The notes under the pieces: generated by a model
What the model was told of the DNA's origin: nothing
Database searches by the model: none
What the model saw: only the letters and a program-made list of their open reading frames with translations
Shown here: positions 11,260 to 23,888 of the stretch, in pieces
How the letters are laid out: each line of letters opens with the position of its first letter
How positions within the stretch are numbered: the first letter of the stretch is position 1
Made by a program: the position numbers and the translations under genes
NCBI GenBank assembly: GCA_012861695.1
Contig: JAAOOA010000054.1
Span: 739,501-803,500 of the forward strand
Direction: 5' to 3'
DNA length: 64,000 bases
DNA from: Trematomus loennbergii
Lineage: Eukaryota > Chordata > Actinopteri > Perciformes > Nototheniidae

Positions 11260-12033
11260 CTACTCGGGCGGGACAATGCGTTGGTTGTAGAAGTCCTGGG
11301 CTTTTTGCGGACAGTCAAAGTAGTAATCGTCATTTCTAAATGAAACATGAAGACGAGCTGGGTGCAACAGGCGGAATTTTTGTCCTTTCTGGTAAAGAGA
11401 ATTCTTGATGGGGTTGAACGCAGCTCGCTTTTTGGCTAGGACGGTGCTGATATCAGGATACACTCTCAACTTGGTGCCGCCGTAATCCAGCTTGTGTTGT
11501 CTGGCCCATCTTAAGAGTGCCTCTTTTTCCTGGAAACGGAGGAATTTGACAATGAAGGGCCGAGGTTTCCCCGTGTTGTTGGAGTCTCCCGGTCTGGGAC
11601 CGAGGAAACGGTGGGCTCGTTCTATCTCCGGAGGACTGCTGAGAACACCGGGACCCGTCACCTCCATTAGCAAGTCAGACACAAACTTTGTCAGGTCCTG
11701 ACCCCTCTTGCGCCCCTCGGGTATGTTTATTATCCTCAAGTTGGACCGCCTGGACCGGTTTTCAAGGTCGTCCACCCGCTCCTGGAGTGTGGTGGTTTGG
11801 GACTGTAGAGACTGAACAGCGGCTTCCATCACGGTGAGTTTCCCAAAGTTTTTACCCACCACTACTTCGGTTTTGGCGAGACGGTTGTTGAACGATGCCA
11901 CTTGTTGTCCCAGTGAGTTTACCAACCGCTCCAGGGAATCCGTTGATTCTTGTATCAGTCTAGCCATGTCGGATTTGAAGCTATCACTTCGTTTGCTGAG
12001 AGAGCCTCCAGGTCCCCCCTGGTAACCGGGCAA
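11260..12033 (-). CDS. L1 ORF1 protein (RNA-binding chaperone), apparently intact
   Basis: A 257-residue frame. Residues 20-95 are heptad-rich (coiled coil for trimerisation), followed by DLENRSRRSNLRIINIPEG, the RRM start typical of L1 ORF1p, then a C-terminal domain with IERAHRFLG, PRPFIVKFLRFQEKEALLR and KLRVYPDIS. ORF1p coats L1 RNA and acts as a nucleic-acid chaperone in the retrotransposition particle. Another ATG at 12043 in a shifted frame (MAAACPVTRGDLEALSA) hints at a lost original start, so the N-terminus is uncertain. ORF2 is dead, so any product would be non-autonomous. Confidence 0.85.
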   Translation of the reverse strand: MPGYQGGPGGSLSKRSDSFKSDMARLIQESTDSLERLVNSLGQQVASFNNRLAKTEVVVGKNFGKLTVMEAAVQSLQSQTTTLQERVDDLENRSRRSNLRIINIPEGRKRGQDLTKFVSDLLMEVTGPGVLSSPPEIERAHRFLGPRPGDSNNTGKPRPFIVKFLRFQEKEALLRWARQHKLDYGGTKLRVYPDISTVLAKKRAAFNPIKNSLYQKGQKFRLLHPARLHVSFRNDDYYFDCPQKAQDFYNQRIVPPE

Positions 12034-12544
12034 GCGGCAGCCATGTTAGCTGCTATCTTAGTGTGTTCGCAGCTCTGGTTGTTTGTGTGGTTGATGTCGA
12101 TGGCTGTTTCTGTTTCCCTTTAGTGATTACTACATAGTTCCCTTAAATATGAGCGCGGTTTGAATCGGTTACCAAATCGGCTTTGAAAGGTATATAGAAA
12201 AGTTTGTCAGGAGCCCTCCACACACACGTCTGTTCACTCCCTCATCAAACCGGAAGCCGCAAAATGCTGTGGATTTCTATGAGCAGAGCATGCAGTTTAA
12301 ACTTAGACTCTAAATGCACTTTTTCGTAAACATGTCCCCTGTTCAACCGTGGCTGAAGAAGAGCTCTGGCCTGATTTAACCCTGGCTGTGTCTCTTGTGT
12401 GTTTAGCTTGTATTTCTTCACTGACCTGGTCCATTCCTGGAAAACATGTTGCTTATTCCGCAGCCTTATGCCCATTTTAATTCTCTCCCACATTGCTTCA
12501 CCTCTCCTGTTCACATGACCTTACATTTTGCCAGGACACTAAAT

Positions 12545-12730
12545 TGTTGACGGACCGGGTAGTGTGTGTGTGTGTAGTGTCAGTGTGGAGGTAGCAGTCT
12601 GTCCGATGCATCGCTGCTGAGACACTGCTGCCCCCCCCCCCCCACCTGCTCCTTCCCCTTCCAGCCCTTCCTGGGGGGGGGGGGGTGATTAGAGGCAGCA
12701 TGAGAGCCTGTGGAGGATGACTCACACAGC
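12545..12730. repeat. GT run plus 13-C and 13-G tracts in inverted arrangement
   Basis: A short GT run (12565-12580) precedes 13 C at 12631-12643 and 13 G at 12673-12685, separated by 29 nt with a further CCTTCC motif. The tracts could pair as a G:C hairpin. No gene is supported. Confidence 0.7.
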
Positions 12731-13164
12731 TCCGGTTCCCATTAGGACAACAGCAGCTTTACTGCTAGCATGAAACACATCACAGCTCTCTGCCATGTTC
12801 ATCATGTCAGGTTTATATCATAACAAGGAAACAATTATGCAACAGACTAAATTATTAAACAGATGTAGTAGGAAAATAAATGGTATCAGTTTTTTTCTAG
12901 TATACTTAAAGGAGGGAACAGAAGAGTGGGAGGCGGGAGGTAGGAATGGATCAATAGCTGTTTGGTTTCTGAGAGCGAGAAAAGGCGTGGTGGAGAGGCC
13001 TCTGATGTCTAATAACTGTTTCCCCGCTGTAACACTGATACTGGACACAGGAACATAACCCAGACAGACCCACACATACACTCGGTGAAACAGATTAAAC
13101 ACAATACATGTTCAAGTTACTCATGATTGACTTCTAAAGAGGTTTCACTGAATCAAACACCACT

Positions 13165-13600
13165 TTTATTTTTTAGCAAAAGACATTATACAAATGTAAC
13201 CCCCCCCCCCCAAAGAATAAGACAACCCCGTAATTTAATAACATACCAAAATGTGCATATACATTTGTTGACAGTGAACAATAATTCAAAAGAGAAAACT
13301 AAAAACAACATAAATGATTAACAATCTTGTAAGTGGACATGTGAAACTGTCAAAGGGTTTAAACATGAAGTTACAAAGCTGGTAGACAAGATCAATCCTA
13401 TCTTGCCTACTAATTGAAAAGGTCATATCTAGTTCCTTTCCAAAAACTGTAAGAATGTCCCCCATGTTTTATAGAAGGCATCAGGCTTTCCCTTTATAGC
13501 ATAGGTCCATTTGTTCTACGGCCAGACAGTGAGAGAGGTTTTTTCTGGGTTTTTCCCAAAGACTGATATTGTGTTTAAGCATTGTAGCATATATTTACAT
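13165..13600 (-). mobile_element. 5'-truncated L1 LINE, ORF2 C-terminus and 3' UTR
   Basis: On the minus strand near 13570-13437 the text reads FGKNPEK, SLTVWP, then after a break KWTYAIKGKPDAFYKTWGTF and LQFLERN followed by a stop. This is the usual end of fish L1 ORF2. The 3' UTR continues to about 13165, where a T-rich tract (plus strand) marks the old A-tail. A C-run at 13200-13212 lies inside. Upstream L1 sequence is missing, typical of incomplete reverse transcription. Confidence 0.75.
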
Positions 13601-15390
13601 TATTAATTTGCCATGCCGTATTTATATTTGTTAGTGGCAAAGTCTGGATTTACACACATAATCACAGGTCTTTACCAACTCCCGATAACAAATATGTTTC
13701 TTTAGCTGCTCAGTGTCCAGCAGCTCCTCTCCCTCTGTCTGGGTGCTGTTAGCTGCTCAGCAGGAAGTAGACAATGGCTTATTTGAACTGTTACACACTT
13801 GCCAGGATGATCAGAGGAGTGAGAGTGAGGTTTCAAATAAGCTCATCACTGTATTGGCATTGTAGTGCAATATGTCAAATTAATTAGTTTTCATAGGAGG
13901 TGGAAGGAATGTACCACCACGGTCATGGACCATTTAATGAACACTCAAAATATATCTCCTATAGCATTTATAACCCGTTCAGTTTAGTCCTGTGCCAAAT
14001 GGCATCTCCCATATTTTAGTTTTCTCCTTATGTTTTTTTCTGCCTCTGTCCACGTGGAGAGTTATGGAGGCTGTGCCAACATCTATAGATGAAGATTCAC
14101 ACAGCATTATGGGGGCAAATTCAAGAGACGCCCAGCGCGAGTGGTCTTTGTCAATATCTTACAAAAATACAGTTAATATGTCTTTATAATATTCAAAAAA
14201 TTCAAAACTAAATATAATATGATATTTTTTAAATTCTTTATATGTATTAAAATGTAAGAGGATGTTACGCAGAGCCTTGACATCACATTTCAGTACATTT
14301 TGGAGTACAAATCAGATACTTTCTCAAACCATCCGGTAATACTAATAAGGATGTTAGCAGCTTTTAAATTATGATACTAAATCATTTGCTGCCATTCCCT
14401 TCCTTTTTTCCCAATGCAGCAAAAGTATGCACATTTTACATTTAGGTCGGGACCATCCAGTTCGAGTTGAGTAACCTTAACTTCATTATGAAAACCCTTT
14501 AAAGGTTATTAAAAAAAAAAAACCCTCATTACAGGTTGTGATCCAAAATGAGTCTTTCAGGTGTTAGGGCTGGGGTTAGATCACCAACTGATCCGGGCTT
14601 CCTTCTCTGTCTTTGGATCACTGACACATTGGTTGTGCACTCTGACCGCACTACCTATTTTGGCGGAATATGATTGGTGGATTTTGTGATAGAGTTGTCG
14701 AGAGGAGTGACTGTGTCCTCTTCTTCAGAGCGGCCATCCATCAGGGCCGGACGGCTCTCGTCTGTCTCTGCCAAAACTGTGATGAGCAAAACTCAGACTG
14801 GATTTCTCATTAGAAACATTTTAGCTGTAAACAGTGACAGGCTCTTGATCTTTTTAGATGTTATCAAAGCTATTTAAAAATCTTAAAAATACCACTTACA
14901 CATTAGTGATGAACATACAGAAGAGCTAATGTGTAGGATTAGAAAGAGCAGAGTGAATTTGGTGTTGAATCATCAAAATAATATAAGTTGAACATTAATA
15001 TTATAGATCATGGTGTAACGTAGTATCGGGAACCTATATCGAACAATCGACTAACTGCGATTGGAAGATCAGTCTCCTGTAAACCATAAGGAAGAGGCTG
15101 GGGTTTGGGTAGTTAGTATCTCCCACTTTAGAAGGGTTGATGGCTGTTTTATTGACAAGCCAGACTTCTCCCTCTGGACTGATGGCAGGTTGGTGCCTCT
15201 AATGGAACTAGTGGTATTACATTTTGCCCTAAATGGATAGAATCAAATTAAATTCCAGCAGGCATGTGAGTTTTAATAATTTAAAAATGTTTGTGACATT
15301 TTTAATTTGTAACCGACAAAAGCATTTCCAACCTATTGTCGAACATGCACAGTACCTTTGCCTGGTGTGGTCTGTTGTCTTGCAGTCCTC
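13600..15390 (+). other. Intron 6 stretch, nothing recognised
   Basis: AT-rich intron. ORFs at 13992-14189 and 14674-14877 have no recognisable motifs and are treated as chance. Confidence 0.5.
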
Positions 15391-16558
15391 AACCTGTTAA
15401 GCCCGAGAGACCCCGGTACCGGGGCACTGCCGCAACATCTTGCAGGAAACAGTGTCTGAGGGCATGTTCATTTAATAAACTATGAATGTTTTATATTCAT
15501 GTAACAGGAAGAAACTCATCTAACTGATCATTTTTTTTTTTTTTTAAAAGAAAACCCACAATGCTAACACTGAGCCTCTGAATTAGCAATGAGCGAAAAA
15601 TGCTAACAGATTACTGCACCGAAAATCACTCACAAAACCTTATTATTTATCTTTTCTCTACATCCATGAAATCGTTTCACATCGTGAGGAGACACAGAAT
15701 CGATGAGTACCCTCATTATCACTGAATTATACGAAATGGCGACGTTATAAGCAAAGACGGACATCAAAACAGGTGACGCTAGGTAGCTAAAAATGCTAAC
15801 ATTTTTACCTTGGCTCTGTAGTCTCTCCAAAGTGGTCTTCAATGGCATTAAAACGATAAAAACGCTGCTGAAGTTAATCCATAGGTTAATCCAATGTGTC
15901 TGTGTCCCTTTGAAATGATTTCTGATAATCCATAAGCATTAAAACTGCTTTTCCGTTTCCAGATGTCAGAGCTAGAGATAGGTTCGCTCTGATGCAAAAC
16001 TGCATGCGCGAAGCCTCCACCTTTTCTTTTCACAATGAGTGTGTGTGGGGGACTCCCCCTTCAATTATATTGGCTCTAACGGTCAGAAAGAGGTGTCAAC
16101 CATCAAAATCGAGCAAGGGGGGCCAGAGATATGGAAAATCTACCCAAATCACCCCAGAAGTGGTTTCTTTTTGCTAAATCTCTCTAAAAAGGTCAAATGT
16201 CACTTGTTTTGCATCAATCTTGATACAGGGTACTTATTATATGTTGTACTTTGGATTCCTAAAGCTTTTAGTCTACCTCACCATCATCCAAGGGTAGTTT
16301 TCACTATAAGTAAAAAAGAATCTTTGGACGGACACTATAATTTACAGTTTTTTACTATGTAAAATCTGAGTTTTCTTTAAAATAAAAAACATCTATATTG
16401 ATTCTGACTTTTCTACATCCAACTCACAGGTTTATCATTACTTTGAGAAAAAAGATTATTAATTTAACCCTTTTAGAAGGGAAGATATGGTCATTTGTTC
16501 TGGGAATGTCATTTTCGAGCCTGAGACCTGAAAAACAGGCTCAGGGCTTAACAGGTTA
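15391..16558. mobile_element. piggyBac-like MITE, family P copy 1
   Basis: Ends aacctgttaagccc and gggcttaacaggtt are inverted repeats, with TTAA at the right edge and TCAA at the left edge (a mutated TTAA). The interior is closely similar to 22723-23888 over its full length (for example ctgagggcat, cgaagcc, ttattatatgttgtactttg). No transposase frame remains. The class is inferred from TTAA targets and CCTGTT ends. Confidence 0.75.
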
Positions 16559-16559
16559 A

Positions 16560-17108
16560 CAGAGGTTGGAGGAGTACTCAGATCTTGCACTTTAGTAAAA
16601 GTAGAAGTACCAGAGTGTAGGAATACTATGTTACAAGTAAAAGTCCTGCATTAAAAAGGTTACTCAAGGAAAAGTAGAAAAGTATTATCATCAAAATATA
16701 GTGAAAGTAGCGACAGTAAAAGTAGTCATTGTGCAGATTGGTCCATTGTAGAATAATATATATATATGTTTTATAATGATTGATCATTAAAGTGTTCTCA
16801 AAGCTGGTAAAGGTGCAGCTAGTTTGAACGACTTTGTATACTGCAGGGTAGCTTGTGAATTTACTCCAGGTGGAACTAAAGTCTGATTTAACACTTGATT
16901 AGATTTCACATCATTCATCCACATCTGTAAAGTAACTAAAGGTACTAAATACACGTAGTGGAGTAAAAGTACACGATTTACCTCCAAATTGTAGTGGAGT
17001 AAGAGTACAAAGTAGCATGAAATGTAAAGTATCAAGGAAAGTACAAGTACCTCAAATTTGTACTTAAGTACAGTACTTGATTAAATCTATAGTTATTTCC
17101 CACCTCTG
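16560..17108. mobile_element. hAT-type MITE (CAGAGGTTGG ... CCCACCTCTG)
   Basis: A 549-bp element abutting the piggyBac-like MITE. Ends cagaggttggaggagtactc and gttatttcccacctctg are inverted. The interior is rich in short aagtaaaagtag-type motifs near both ends, as in a very common fish repeat. No clear 8-bp target copy was found. A right end of a related copy is at about 52670-52759. Confidence 0.65.
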
Positions 17109-17527
17109 ATCCTAAGTGCTGCACTGTCTCAGTATTCCCTGTTTGACATAAACAGGGCTTTGAGGGTTTCAGCAGCCTTTCGCAGTCCTTGTCAGCGCTG
17201 CTTAAGGTCAGCTGCGTGAGTCGTCCCCCCCCGGCGACACAGTATCCACTCACCTGTAACATCAGGCAGACCTTCAGATGCTATCAGACGGAGCTCTGGG
17301 GAGCAGGATGTTGACCAGGTGGCTGGAGGACCAACATGGAGACACAGTTTAGAGCTACATCCTGTTCCCTGCTCCAGTCCTCAGCTGCTGAAACATTACC
17401 AGGAGAGGAAACCTGCATTTCTTGCAATACCTTATTTTTTAGGGTGGTTAAGAAAGTCAATATCAGATATAGATAGATACATGGGCGTCACTTTGTTAGA
17501 AAAAGTATTTGTGGCACTTTAAAGGAT

Positions 17528-18180
17528 TTAAAGGTCCCATGTCATGGCCATTTCTACTGATCATAATTCCATTGTTGAGGTATATTAAAATAGATTTATA
17601 TTGTGCAATTTTCCAAACTCACATTGGTTTCTCATACAGCATCTCTGTATAGTATGTGTATTCACTCTCTGTGCTAAACGGATTGTTGGAGCTCCTGCGA
17701 GCCCAGTGGCCGTCTGCGAGACTGCGAGACACAGCGAAATCCAGCCCGAATCACACACACCCGTTGCCTGGCTGGGAGTTTGTGTGTGTGCTCAGGCTGA
17801 GTTCCGCGGTGTCTCGCTGTCTCGCCGACCCCACACCAGTGAGCCAGCTCACAGTGTCCCGCTCCTCGCAGCAGCGAGCCTCGCAACGTCCCGCCGAGTG
17901 TGTGTGTGTGTGAGGAAGTCCGCGGATTGGTCCAAACGTAACGGCTCCGCGAACGTAACGTAACGTCACTATACCCAAATACGTCACTGTACCCAGGAAG
18001 AAAAAGAGAAATCTCTAACGAGGCGTTCTGGGGCAGCATAGACAGGTATTTTCTGTGTTAGAGTTTTACTCGGTGTACTTTGAGGGTTTGTGACTCTGCA
18101 GACCGTTTACATGCATACAAAGCTACATAACACACAAGGGGACGGGTAATAACCAGAAAAGCATGACATGGGACCTTTAA
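17528..18180. mobile_element. MITE family T (TTAAAGGTCCCATGTCATG)
   Basis: Perfect inverted ends ttaaaggtcccatgtcatg and catgacatgggacctttaa bound 653 bp. The GC-rich interior with (GT)n runs produces several overlapping spurious ORFs (17601-18039). Superfamily unassigned. Confidence 0.8.
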
Positions 18181-21100
18181 AAAAACACAACTGCGTTGAG
18201 CGCCCCCGGCAAACACTACATAAATACACTACAGTATATATGCTTACAGATCTGTTTTTGACATCAAGTTCTGTAACTATGCTACGCTGCTGCAAAGCAG
18301 GAGCAACAATTGATTGACTATTCTCTATTCAATTATTATTAATATTAAAAGCAAATGATCCTAATGCCAAGAACAAACATTGTCCATTTCCAAAAGTGGT
18401 AGATTGATATAGTATATAACAAGTGTTTATTCAAGTCTAAACTCAAAGCTGGTCATTGTGTTCTCTGGGACTCTCAGACAGAATGGGTGTGGCTCTGCTA
18501 TTGATGGCTGTTAATGGGTTTCTGTAGCCGGGCTCTGAGGCAGCCTCAGCCGACACCGGCTAATGCACTGATATGCTCAGCAGCACCTGTATTAAACAAA
18601 CAGATGGAAAATACATTTTAGAAAATTGATTTCTTGTGTAGTGTTCATCTGATCGCTGTGTGGGGGAAAGAACATTGATATGTATAGAGAGTCTGTGAGC
18701 GTCTCTGAGTGTCCATTCACCACTTTTCCACCATAGCATTTTTTATTATAGCTGCTATCGGGTGGAATCAATACATGGGCTACACAGGTTGCTATGTCAG
18801 ACTATCACAAATAAAATCCTAATAAAAACTACTCGGTAAAATGTACCACAATCATGTGATAACTACACGTAGTCAAGAGAGTCACCTGAGCTTTGGTTGC
18901 TATGCTAACATCGGCCATCTAATACCAGAGAAACTTTAACGGCATAATGTTGCCAAACAGTGTCAGGCTCTGGGAGGTGGAAACACAACTGGGGCATGAA
19001 AAGCACAAGCACAAGCACGGAGCTAGAACTGGAACTGGGGTTTGTGAGTCTGTGATGATGAGTACACATTTTGTCTCACTCTTAATCCATTGTCACCATT
19101 CATCTTGTGTTGAGTTCGCTAGTAAAACCAGCTACATCAAACCTGCATTAGGTTTGTAATCTGATATGAGCTGAGAATAAATTAATTAACTATTGTTGTC
19201 TGAAATCTCGTCTGAATTTAATCAGGGTTTCCATTATGGAAGAAAAGTGTCCATGTCCTTTACTCTTTGCCGACAAGCCTTGAGCACTGTGCATTACATT
19301 TTTTTTGTGCAAAATAACAATCATGCAACCCTACACTTTGGATGATTGTGTGATGAAACGGAATATAATTGAAGTGTTATCAATCAAACAGGTCATATTA
19401 GCCCATCTGTCTTCATTCTGTTTCAGCATTGTTGCTCCCTGTTTGCACTGTGGGTCTTTCAGTGGAACCACTCTGACAGGAGCAGCTCCTCATTGCACTC
19501 TTGATAGGTTAAACGTTTAAAAATAGCTCTTTGGGGAGCAGAGATGGATGGAGAGGCCATGCAGGCCTGAGCCTCATTGTGTCTTTGTAGAAACTTAAAT
19601 GAGTAGCCTACCATGATCATTGCAAGCAATAGGATAGTTTGGGAACACAGAGTTCAGCAAATCCATAAATGCAAAATGAGAAATTAACACACACAAAATG
19701 TATATGAACCAAACAATTTACAGGATTATAATGAACCCAGTGCCACCACAATAATCAGAGTGTGAGTGCACACTGCAAATAATCATGCAAACACTAAAAC
19801 AGTAGAAGACAATCCCAATCTTGTTTTCCACAATTTGACCAGCAGAGTTTTGGAGGATGGCAAATCGTAAAATCCCAAGTTATCCAAGTGCTGACCAAAT
19901 CCATAATTCATAAATCTCTGTGGTGCTGGTTCAGTTCATGTTCAGTGGGAGTGCTGAATTCACCCAGTGTGTTATAATCTGCAGAGATGGATTGTTAGTT
20001 AATATTTTAATGTATATATAATAGTATATGCTAGTTATAACTGAATGTAATCAAGGCAGCACAACTTGCAAACCAGCAAATCTTGCATAAGTTACCACAA
20101 ATATGTCCCGTGAACATGTCAGGGTACGTATGAGAGAAGTCTGTAGCGGCTGAGGGTGGACATGTGGAGTCATTCTCCAAAGAGACAGTAATGTTAGTGA
20201 GAGTTGAAGTATAGTCACCCTCAACATTTGGAATAATCCTGTGTGGAAATTAATGATGAAAAAGAATGAGATTCCATAAAAGAGAGGCAATCTAATCCAG
20301 GCTCAGCAGCTGCAGCCTCTCCACCAGAGACCATCATCCTTGTATCTTGGAAATAAGATGTTTGGGTTAGTATGACATTTCATCATCAATATGCTGCTGG
20401 CTTAACCCGCCCTTTGTAGCTGGTTTAGGTCAGGTTAGTCAATTGGTCAGGGCATAGGAGCTGAACAAATTAAGTATCCAGTACCTACATTTCTTGTCAA
20501 TTTAAATCAGGACTTGTACAAAATATTGTTGCCTTTGGGTAACTTATATATATATAATATATATATATATATAGTTCTTGTCTCTTTTTTAGCTGCGACC
20601 AGCTCTTTAACTGGCTCTGTCTGCTGGTTTTCATCCTAAGAGTCTGAGTTTGCTAAGGGGTAAAGGTTGTGTGTCTGAGAATGGGTGGATGCATGTGCAT
20701 GGAAACACCTTTGTGGATTTGTGCTGGTTTCTTCACTGATGCATTTTTTGTTTGTAATTTCCCTGCCACATGGTATTGAAGCATTTTACCCTCTAATTAA
20801 GCAAATAATAAATCTATTGTGTGGAAGGAGCAATTACACTGCTTCTTAGTTCAATAGAGATAATGAGACTATTCCTTACCTGAGGAAAGAATCAGCAAAT
20901 CCATGGACGCAAAATGAGAAATGAACCCACACACGAATGATGGGAAGGCATCACAATGGATTTTTAGTAAATTAGCGCATCACCAGACAATTTCCAGCAA
21001 TCTAATAAACCCCGCCAAAACAGAGTGTGAGTGCCCGCTGTAAAGAATTATGCAAACACTAATAGAGTAGAAGGCCCTCGGGCAGGGTGGGAGTCACAAT

Positions 21101-21332
21101 GGAGAACATGAGCCTCAGATTGTGACTGCTGCTTCTGTCATTACTGATTCAACAGCAAACAAACAAGCTCCTCTCTGCTCCAAAACAAAACCAATACCCA
21201 TTTCAAAGGATCATTTCACTCCCATCAGAAGTGTGGGAGCACTTCTGTTTACAGCCTGCTCTGTAAAATGGGACTGCTTCATTGGAGTGCCCGCCAATTA
21301 AAGTTAATTCTTTGCTACAGTGCAACGTCATA
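18181..21332 (+). other. Intron 6 stretch with a diverged local duplication
   Basis: Mostly unremarkable intron. About 18745-18820 is an inverted relic of the 6922-7927 element family. 19655-19815 and 20888-21075 are diverged direct copies (cagcaaatccat..a.gcaaaatgagaaat, cagagtgtgagtgc). A TA microsatellite is at 20540-20572. No gene recognised. Confidence 0.55.
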
Positions 21333-22100
21333 TAATGGCGCGTTTCCACTACAGCGCGGAGCACGGTTTAAGAGGGCTGTGACGTCAGTGGCCCGTCTTT
21401 GGTTGCGTTTCCACTTGGCCTAGTACCGGCCGGCGGGTCCTAATTCACAGTTTTTCTGGCCTCATAAAATCGCGGGTCTAGGGCCAGAGACAACGAGGCT
21501 GAGTCGGGCTGAGTATGCTAAACTAGAGAGAGCATCGCTGGCAAGGGGGCTACAACTACAACAAGATGGACATATTTGACCGTGATTTAATTGTAATACA
21601 CGTTTCAAAATGATGCCGAAGTAACAACATACTGATACCGGTTAGTAAAAACCATGAATTAATGCTTTGTCAAGTCTGCAGACAGACGGCAGGCGAAAAA
21701 CCTTTTAAAATGCGTGTGTTCTAAATGGAAATTGGCTAAGCTAACGCAGTATATGCTCCGACCGTCCACACTCACAACAACGGCCTATACAGACATAAAT
21801 AAAGCAGCGACTGTATTCACCATGACACAGGCAGTCTGTGGTTTGTACTTGTTTAACTTTTGTCTAGTTTCTGAACATATATGAGGAGCTGTGAGCTCTG
21901 AGTGCTAACAGCTAACGGCTGTGTTGTTTTTCTGGGGTTCTCTGAAGATCACGTCACGGCTCCGCCTACACTGCGTTACTATAGATACTACCCCAGTTCC
22001 TAAACTGTAATGGAAATGCGCCATAAAGTGAGCCAGTCCTAACGAGGCCCAGCCATACCGAGCAGGGCCGAGCGAGGCCGTGTAGTGGAAACGCGCCATA
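21333..22100. mobile_element. MITE family G (TAATGGCGCGTTTCCACTAC)
   Basis: Inverted ends taatggcgcgtttccacta and tagtggaaacgcgccata bound about 770 bp. Internal sub-terminal GC-rich motifs recur (gtttccactt, cccagttcctaaactgtaatggaaatgcgcca). No coding capacity. Confidence 0.75.
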
Positions 22101-22722
22101 AGACCATAGAGTTTTCCAGACTGGTGTTAGCTGTTTGTCGCTTTGCTATTTCAAAGCAGAGCATGGCAGCCATCGTCTTGGTGTTACAGATGGAGTTAGT
22201 AGCGCTGTTGTATAACAGTATGTTTCTTTTTATTGTGACCACATTTTTATTGTTTTTCTAGTCGCCCTCACAAATATATAATATATATACATACAATAGG
22301 GTGGTCCTTAAAATTGAAAGTCGGAAAGTCTAAGCTCCAACCCCCAGAATTAATTATATTAGTCAAGAAAACTCTCCTGGTGAATTTCTTCCTCAATCTG
22401 ACAACATTTACCCCTCCCTCATCAACCTTGAAGTTTAGCCTCAGTTGCAGCACCGTGGCTGCTGGTGTGGCAGCCCAGGTCGATGAGGGAGGGGTAAATG
22501 TGACCCATGTCACTGAACCGTTTTCATTGCACACACCATGTGTACCATGCAGTGTGTCTGGGGCTGAGAGCCACAGACTGGGCGGGGAGAGACAGGCTCT
22601 TACATTTTGTGTTGGCAGTAAGAAAAGTGGGTACCACTTTACAATAAGACTACCCTTATAAAGGGTTTATGAATAGATTGTAATTCATTTATTAATTAGG
22701 TTGTGAACACTTTATAAATCAT

Positions 22723-23888
22723 TAACCTGTTGAACCCCATCCCCCCGTAAAAATGTATCATCTGCAGGAAACAGCGTCTGAGGGCATCTTAATATTTAAT
22801 AAACTATGAATGTTTTATATCCATGCAACGGGAAGAAACTCAGCTAACTGATAATTTTCATTTTTTTTGTTGCAAAAAAACCCACAAAGCTAACGCTCAG
22901 CCTCTGAATTAGCCACGAGCGAAAAAATGCTAATGGCGGTTGCACAGAAACTCACTCATAACACCCTTATTACTTATCTTAGCTGCACATCCAACCCATC
23001 GATTTGCATCGCGAGAAGACACAGAATCGATAGGTACCTACATCATCACTCTATGATAAGAACTCACGACTTTATAAACAAAAACAGACATCACAACACT
23101 TGGCGCTAGGTAGCTAAAACAGCAATATGGCTTACCTTTGTCATTGTCTGATCAAGAGTTGTCTTCAATGGCATTAAAACGTTAAAACGCTGCTGAAGGT
23201 TAATCCATAGGTTAATCCAATGTGTCTGTGTCACTTTGAAATGATTTCTGATAATCCATAAGCAATAAACCTAGTTTTCCGTTTTCAGATGTCAGAGTGT
23301 GAGATAGGTTCGCTCTGGGCAAAACTGCATGCGCGAAGCCCCAACTTTTTTTTGGTAACGTTGGTGTGTATGTGGACATTCCCCTTCGATTCTATTGGCT
23401 CTAACGGTTAAAAAGAGATGTCAATCACCAAAATCGACCAATGGGTTCCAGAGAAACGGCAAAAATGCCCATTTCCACCCAAATCACCTCAGAGGTGGAG
23501 TTTGTTTTGCTAAACCTCTCTAAAAAGGTCAAATGTCACTTGTTTTGCATCAATCTTGGTACTTATTATATGTTGTACTTTGGATTCCTAAAGCTTTTAG
23601 TCTACCTTACCATCATCCAAGGGTAGTTTTTACTATAAGTAAAAAATTATTTTTGGACGGACACTATAATTTACAGTTTTTTACTATGTTCAATCTGAAT
23701 TTTCTTTAAAACAAAAAACATCTATATTGATTCTGACTTTTCTACATCCAACTCACAGGTTTATCATTACTTTGAGAAAAAAGATTATTAATGTTCCCCT
23801 TTTAGAAGTGTAGTTATGGTAATTTGTTCTGGAAATGTCATTTTCGAGCCTGAGACCTGAAAAACAGGGATGGGGTTCAACAGGTTAA
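22723..23888. mobile_element. piggyBac-like MITE, family P copy 2, nested in Merlin
   Basis: TTAA flanks both ends, followed by inverted repeats cctgttgaacccc and ggggttcaacagg. It is 1.17 kb long and aligned throughout with 15391-16558. It sits within the left arm of the Merlin element, so it inserted later. No coding capacity. Confidence 0.82.

Larger units (their letters stand above)
5523..12278 (-). mobile_element. L1-type LINE no. 1, full length with 17-bp target duplication
   Basis: The element (about 5540-12261) lies antisense to the channel gene in intron 6. Its boundaries are proved by a perfect 17-bp direct repeat, aaatgctgtggatttct, at 5523-5539 and 12262-12278, with the 3' A-tail (T-run on plus) directly after the left copy. 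ORF1 is on the 5' side (12033 to 11260) and a broken ORF2 follows (10615 to 5933). Later insertions are a TIR element at 6922-7927 and a SINE at about 8284-8485; without them it is about 5.5 kb, normal for a fish L1. AC-rich simple repeat at 5770-5890 lies in the 3' UTR. Confidence 0.92.

Noticed and set aside
17601..18039. Several overlapping ORFs of 85-121 codons on both strands
   Set aside because: They lie inside a GC-rich MITE with GT runs, have no recognisable domain, and overlap each other on both strands.
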